Positions 59,746-64,000 of a stretch of 64,000 nucleotides of DNA are shown piece after piece. Made by a program: the position numbers and the translations under genes. Each line of letters starts with the position of its first letter. The stretch's first letter is position 1. This DNA comes from Mastigias papua (Eukaryota; Cnidaria; Scyphozoa; Rhizostomeae; Mastigiidae). The stretch lies in assembly GCA_964019165.1 (NCBI GenBank), contig OZ025272.1:15599093-15663092 (forward strand). Reading direction: 5' to 3'. A model generated the notes under the pieces. It did no database searches, was not told the origin of the DNA, and saw only the letters and a program-made list of their open reading frames with translations.

Positions 59746-62069
59746 GTCTGATTTGTGACATTTAGCTCTTTCGAGTTCCTTAAAGATTTATGCCTGAACG
59801 TCATCATTGTCACGCGCTCTTTGTAATTTTCATTTCATTTCTATTTTCGTTGCTCTCCCAGTTTGCATCCATATTTCGTTTTTCAGTTCGACCTTCGATT
59901 AGATCTTCGGTTCTTTCTACATTTTTATCCTCGCTTTTGTTTTCGAATCTAATTTCTGTTCTATCACATATCTGTCTTCGCCTGTATATATCTACGTTCA
60001 TGTCTACCTTTGTATCTTTACCCCTGTAGTGTTTTCAGGACACTTCCGTCTTCGCGTTCTATGTTAGGGTCTATCGTTGTTTTTGTCGTATTCTCAGGCT
60101 ATTATTGCGGGGTTCTCAGGTGTTTTGTAAACTTAGAAACATGAAAGAAATATAGTTGAGGTCAGGGCATATCCGGAAGACTTGGAAAAAGCAGGAAATG
60201 TTTTCTGGTCAAGGGATTTCTCAATCAAACTCTCAATGTTTTTGCCCCTTCACTATAGGTACATATGCTAAATCGTTTCCTTAGTCCATCTGAAACTGCT
60301 GGGAAAAATGCAGAAATAGTCAGAATTTGTAAACATTTGCTCGGGAAAAGCTGGAACAGTCTGAGGATTTTTTGAAAAATGTCCTGAGAACCCTGTGATG
60401 TTAGGCAATGCTGGATCCATTACCTAAGGTGGATGATATTGTATGATCTGTGTGGCATGAAGTGCTTACACTTGTCTTTTGCGTACGGAAAGTCACATCT
60501 CTTCTTGTCATTCTTTCATGGCTACACTCGTGCACCTTTGAGTGTGCCCTTGAAACCATGATCCAATAGGCTAGTTGTAGACAGCTCATCGTGCGAAGAT
60601 GAGGTTGACAAGTTCAAGTCCCGCTTGGCTTATCAATTTTCTCGCACCTCCACTCAACATGTTTCCCAAATCCTAATCATTATATACGCTTATGTATCTA
60701 CTGTGGTGAAGCATTGTCTTCTCTCTTCTGTTGGAAAAAATTTGCCTTGTTCTGATCTACCTTACGTCGCAAACTTTAACAGATTATATATAATTTACAC
60801 CCTTGGAACATTGTTGTGTACGTCTACCGTATATCTCTCTTTTGTGTACTGTAAAATGTAAAAATACAAGAGCAAATGATCAAAATTGTGATTATGATGG
60901 TTTGGAGATTCGTTTACCCGTCATGATGATGATTATAATGCTTGTGGGTCAAACTGTAATGCTGATGTTGAACTAGGGCGATGTGATCTTCTGTGATGGC
61001 TGCGAACGGTCTTATATGTGGTTGTAGAATCAGATTCATTTCCAGAGAGTAGTCATCTTTGGTATACGGTATTTTATTAAAACTATATTAACTAAGTCAT
61101 TTCTATATCTATATGATTTGGCTGAGTGATATACGTCCCCGCCATTGGCTCTAACTTATATAATCGCTGCTTGTATGATACCTCTCTTCTCCCTTCTTTA
61201 AGTTAACGTACAAGGGCTGTATATACTCTCTAATACATAATGCTGCGTCAGCAGTTTTTGCTGCTAACCAACGAATGATTACTGATTTCGGTCCAAAAGA
61301 AGCATTGCGTAATCGTGGATCTTTCTAGAATTCCCTAGACAATAGATAAGGATGCTGTGTAATGCTCGGTCATTTAGCTAATCTAACGGAATGATAACAT
61401 GGCTATATTTATGCATAGTGCAATGGCAACAATACGTAATCATGAACCCGATGCTATGAAATACTATTTATTAATATGTGCGTCCTCATCTAATCTCTTA
61501 AGCTAACATAACCTTAAAACTAGCAATAATACTGGCTCTACCCCATGGAGCCTCGACGAAACAACTAATACGATAAACGCCAAATGGCACTCCTCAGTCT
61601 TTCCCAAGCACTGAGAGTCCAAGTGCGATAAACAACACTAAATACAGAATACGAATGTAGACACGAGTGCTTTCGCAAGCCACTCTGTCTTCGGCCTAGT
61701 TAATAAGGTGTTAGTATTCTATAAAAATCTATCCAAACATTCGAACAAAAATCTATATATTAAAATGGCAGTATTACAGTACCACTGTGTCGCAACTTGA
61801 AATGCTATAGTATTGTTGCCGGACATATGAAGGCTCCCATGACCATTCAACTTTCGTAGATAACCAGCTCGGACAGAAAGCATTTGGAAAGTCGAGGTAC
61901 ACAGGAGTTGAAGAGCACTTGTGTCGCATTCCATATTGTAGGAGCTAAACCCAAGCGAGCATTTTTAGGGCACTCTTTTCAAAATTTGCACACGTTGTGA
62001 GAACGGGCGTGGTCTCTTAGTTTCTTCACACTCCGTTCCTAAGTCTCTGATCTTGAATTCATTTTGCAG
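59746..62069 (+). other. YTHDC2 intron 4
   Basis: GT 59746 to AG 62068-62069. No gene is recognised; short frames at 59790-60029, 60625-60861 and 61719-61934 lack domains. Bases about 60300-60395 resemble 10290-10358. Confidence 0.8.
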
Positions 62070-62432
62070 TGAGAACGAAGGAGAGACCAAGAGTGACTCT
62101 TTGAATGAGCGTGCCACCTTGAAAATTGATCACTGGCTTCAGTTTCATGGGGAAGATGACGTTTTGGAGATGATATTGATGTTGAAGACCAAATTCTTGT
62201 CCTCATTTGTACGGCGAATCTCCTCAGACGGTCGGAGTTGGTCACATTCAGACGATGCCTTGGTTCAATGCGTTATCAATGTTTTGAGTGAGGAGGAAAA
62301 CCCAAGAGCCAAATCACAAAAGAATCCCAGGGAAAAGCTAAGCAGAAAGACTGGTAATGGTGAAAAGATCGAAAGAACACCACCATGGGGCTCGGCAAAT
62401 AGAGGCTCACCTCGTGGACGAGGTGGAAGAGG
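62070..62432 (+). CDS. YTHDC2: YTHDC2 exon 5
   Basis: About 121 residues. An acidic start is followed by LKIDHWLQF and FVRRISSDGRSWSHSDDALVQCVINVLSEEE, corresponding to the conserved region after the OB-fold, then a basic, Arg/Gly-rich stretch (RGSPRGRGGRG) that may bind RNA. The donor GT at 62433-62434 splits a Gly codon. Confidence 0.9.
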
Positions 62433-63489
62433 GTGAGAATAATGTGATAACCTAAGGATATACAAAGCAATGAGTTGATGATTAAATAGTTATGGAATAG
62501 CTACCAAGTAGTACAATGACTATGTTCTAATGCTCTTCGGCTGCATACTTTTTAGCACCGCCTTTATTGTAGGCGTTACATCGCGAATGTGTAGTTACTA
62601 GAGCATTGCCTCCAAATGTTTGAGAGCTCTAGTCCGGTCTGTTTTCTCCCAACCTAATTTGCCAATTGCCATGGATTATTCTGACCAGACATGCATTTCA
62701 CAGCTAAATTTAGGCCCATTTTGCATGATGATTTGTCATCTAGGTTGGGAGAAAATAGACCTGGTCAGAGGTCTCAGCCAAACAAGCATTTAGTGGCTAT
62801 GCTAGTTACTAGCTAAAATGGTGCTGCTCACTAATATTGTTTTGAAATGTTCTCACCAGCACTCATGCTCTTCTGAGTTGTTTTGAGGAGAACTTTGGTG
62901 GCTCAAGTCCAGCTGTCGTTAGGCCACGCAGTACATTATCACTAGCGCTTGTAGGTTGAGTTTATGTGGCAATGTTTCTACTCCGGAGAGAGCTGCACTT
63001 AACCAACGAAAACAACATCACGTATTTTGTATATGCCAACGTGTTGTTTTAACTACAGGCAGAGTCCAGAAAAAGTCCCAACCTTCCGGCTGTAAAATCT
63101 GTATCATAAACTTTCCTCTTTTAAGATTATCAAAACTCGCCAAAGTTCTTGAACTCTGCATTTTGTATGTCTCAAAAATTTTTTTCTGTAGGAGGGCTTT
63201 GGCTTTCACAGCCAATGTCGCATTACCGAAAATGTTGCTGAAGCTGGATTGTTGATACAAATTACTAGACCCTCCTCAAATACGACATAGAAAGCAAACT
63301 CTTCCTCCGGCTCAGAACCGTGCAGCCGTGACTTTTTCTGGACTCTGACTACAGCTGCAGTCCTGTATACAGGTGGAATAGATCGTCAGTGAAGTTGAGA
63401 TGATTGTGTCTACATATTTGTATAATATCCTAATTCTATTAAAGAGAGTGTTAAGTCATATCTGAATTGTCCATGTTTGTTTGTTTTAG
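62433..63489 (+). other. YTHDC2 intron 5 with hAT MITE
   Basis: GT 62433 to AG 63488-63489, phase preserved. It holds the 288-bp MITE at 63060-63347 and no gene. Confidence 0.85.
63060..63347. mobile_element. hAT-type MITE in intron 5
   Basis: CAGAGTCCAGAAAAAGTC (63060) and GACTTTTTCTGGACTCTG (ending 63347) are inverted ends. The flanks are ACTACAGG (63052-63059) and ACTACAGC (63348-63355), an 8-bp duplication with one mismatch. No open frame of its own is convincing. Confidence 0.8.
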
Positions 63490-64000
63490 GTCACATCAAA
63501 GATTAAGATACGAAGCTCGTAGCAGAGGCTATGACAACGAGAGTGGACGGAATGGGGTAGATGATGCTGATCGTGGTTGCGCTGGGGAGGAGGAATATAT
63601 TCAGGAGGGACGAGGAAAAGATGGATCAACTCGGAGGGATCACTATTTCATTGTGAAATGTAACAACTACAAGAATCTTGATATAGCTATGTCAAGAGGT
63701 ATCTGGGCTACGACAAGGAGCAACGAGAAAAAGTTAGATCGTGCATATCGCGAGGGCTCTACTGTTTTTCTAATATTTTCAATTCAAGGTAGTGGCTGTT
63801 TCCAAGGGTATGCTAAGATGGTTTCTGAGGTGTCAAATGAAGCCTATCCCGAATTTGGCTCCTCTAACCTCGGCGGGATCTTTGCTATTCAGTGGATATG
63901 TAAAGGGGATATCCCTTTCCAATTTACGCAAGACCTCACCAACCCGTGGAACGAGAACAAGAAAGTGCAGATAAGCCGCGACAGCCAAGAACTCGAACCA
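63490..64000 (+). CDS. YTHDC2: YTHDC2 exon 6 (YTH m6A-reader domain), partial
   Basis: The first base completes the split Gly codon; 170 further codons are open to the window edge. An Arg/Gly/Asp-rich linker is followed by the YTH domain: HYFIVKCNNYKNLDIAMSRG, then IWATT with the first cage Trp, EKKLDRAY, STVFLIFSIQGSGCFQGYAKM, and WICKGDIPF...LTNPWNENKKVQISRDSQELEP. The domain binds N6-methyladenosine in RNA. By comparison with the family only a short C-terminal tail is missing. Confidence 0.95.

Noticed and set aside
60540..60645. Possible tRNA or tRNA-derived SINE (GTTCAAGTCC resembles a B box)
   Set aside because: The A-box match is partial, and no acceptor stem or full cloverleaf could be drawn.
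62956..63260. 99- and 80-codon frames in YTHDC2 intron 5
   Set aside because: They overlap on opposite strands and largely fall inside a 288-bp MITE.

Overview
The window is animal nuclear DNA built almost entirely of nested mobile elements, ending in one conserved host gene. The host gene (52320 to beyond 64000, plus strand, six exons joined by GT-AG introns with matching phases) encodes the YTHDC2-type DEIH RNA helicase: R3H, helicase core, ankyrin insert, OB-fold and a YTH m6A-reading domain that runs off the right edge. Together with BEL/Pao, DIRS, Kolobok-like, PIF/Harbinger, hAT and LINE relics and a Polinton, this points to an invertebrate, probably aquatic; the species cannot be fixed from sequence alone.

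Layout. 464-7335 and 11042-44293 are two copies of one ~1.9-kb hAT-like element with 5-bp target duplications. Copy A received a DIRS tyrosine-recombinase retrotransposon (1941-6929; gag, RT/RNase H, and a recombinase with a premature stop). Copy B received a 397-bp MITE (11241-11637) and a complete-looking Polinton/Maverick (11745-42720; 1361-bp terminal inverted repeats; GACATG target duplication). Inside the Polinton a TTAA-targeting Kolobok-like transposon (18660-27944) interrupts a fibre-like gene, and inside that transposase a BEL/Pao LTR retrotransposon with LTRs that look identical (20209-26689) has landed. Between the two large copies is a long-TIR, Mutator-like element (7977-9467). 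To the right are a PIF/Harbinger relic (44622-47622) holding a hAT element (45009-47127), a fold-back with telomere-like repeats, minisatellites, and two copies of a LINE flanking and entering the helicase gene.

Polinton gene set. Three rightward genes (two ankyrin-like repeat proteins, one zinc protein that may be VLTF3-like) face a leftward block: ankyrin-like protein, packaging ATPase, zinc ribbon, zinc ribbon plus parvovirus-type phospholipase A2, integrase, protein-primed DNA polymerase B, a PQ/AQ-rich protein, minor capsid protein, a small Ala/Lys-rich protein, major capsid protein, a hydrophobic virion-type protein, adenain-like protease, a lectin-like protein and a fibre-like protein with adenovirus-like shaft repeats. 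This is a virus-like set: replication (PolB), integration (integrase), packaging (ATPase), capsid (major and minor capsid proteins, protease) and plausible attachment and entry functions (fibre, lectin, PLA2).

Most notable observation. Sixteen Polinton genes have an A/T-only, TATAATATA-like block abutting the start codon. Two lack it: protease and integrase. Both continue, in the -1 frame and without a stop, from an A10 tract near the 3' end of the preceding gene, and the integrase has no ATG before its first catalytic Asp. This suggests retrovirus-like -1 frameshifting that would join protease and integrase to virion proteins; a homopolymer sequencing error is the main alternative.
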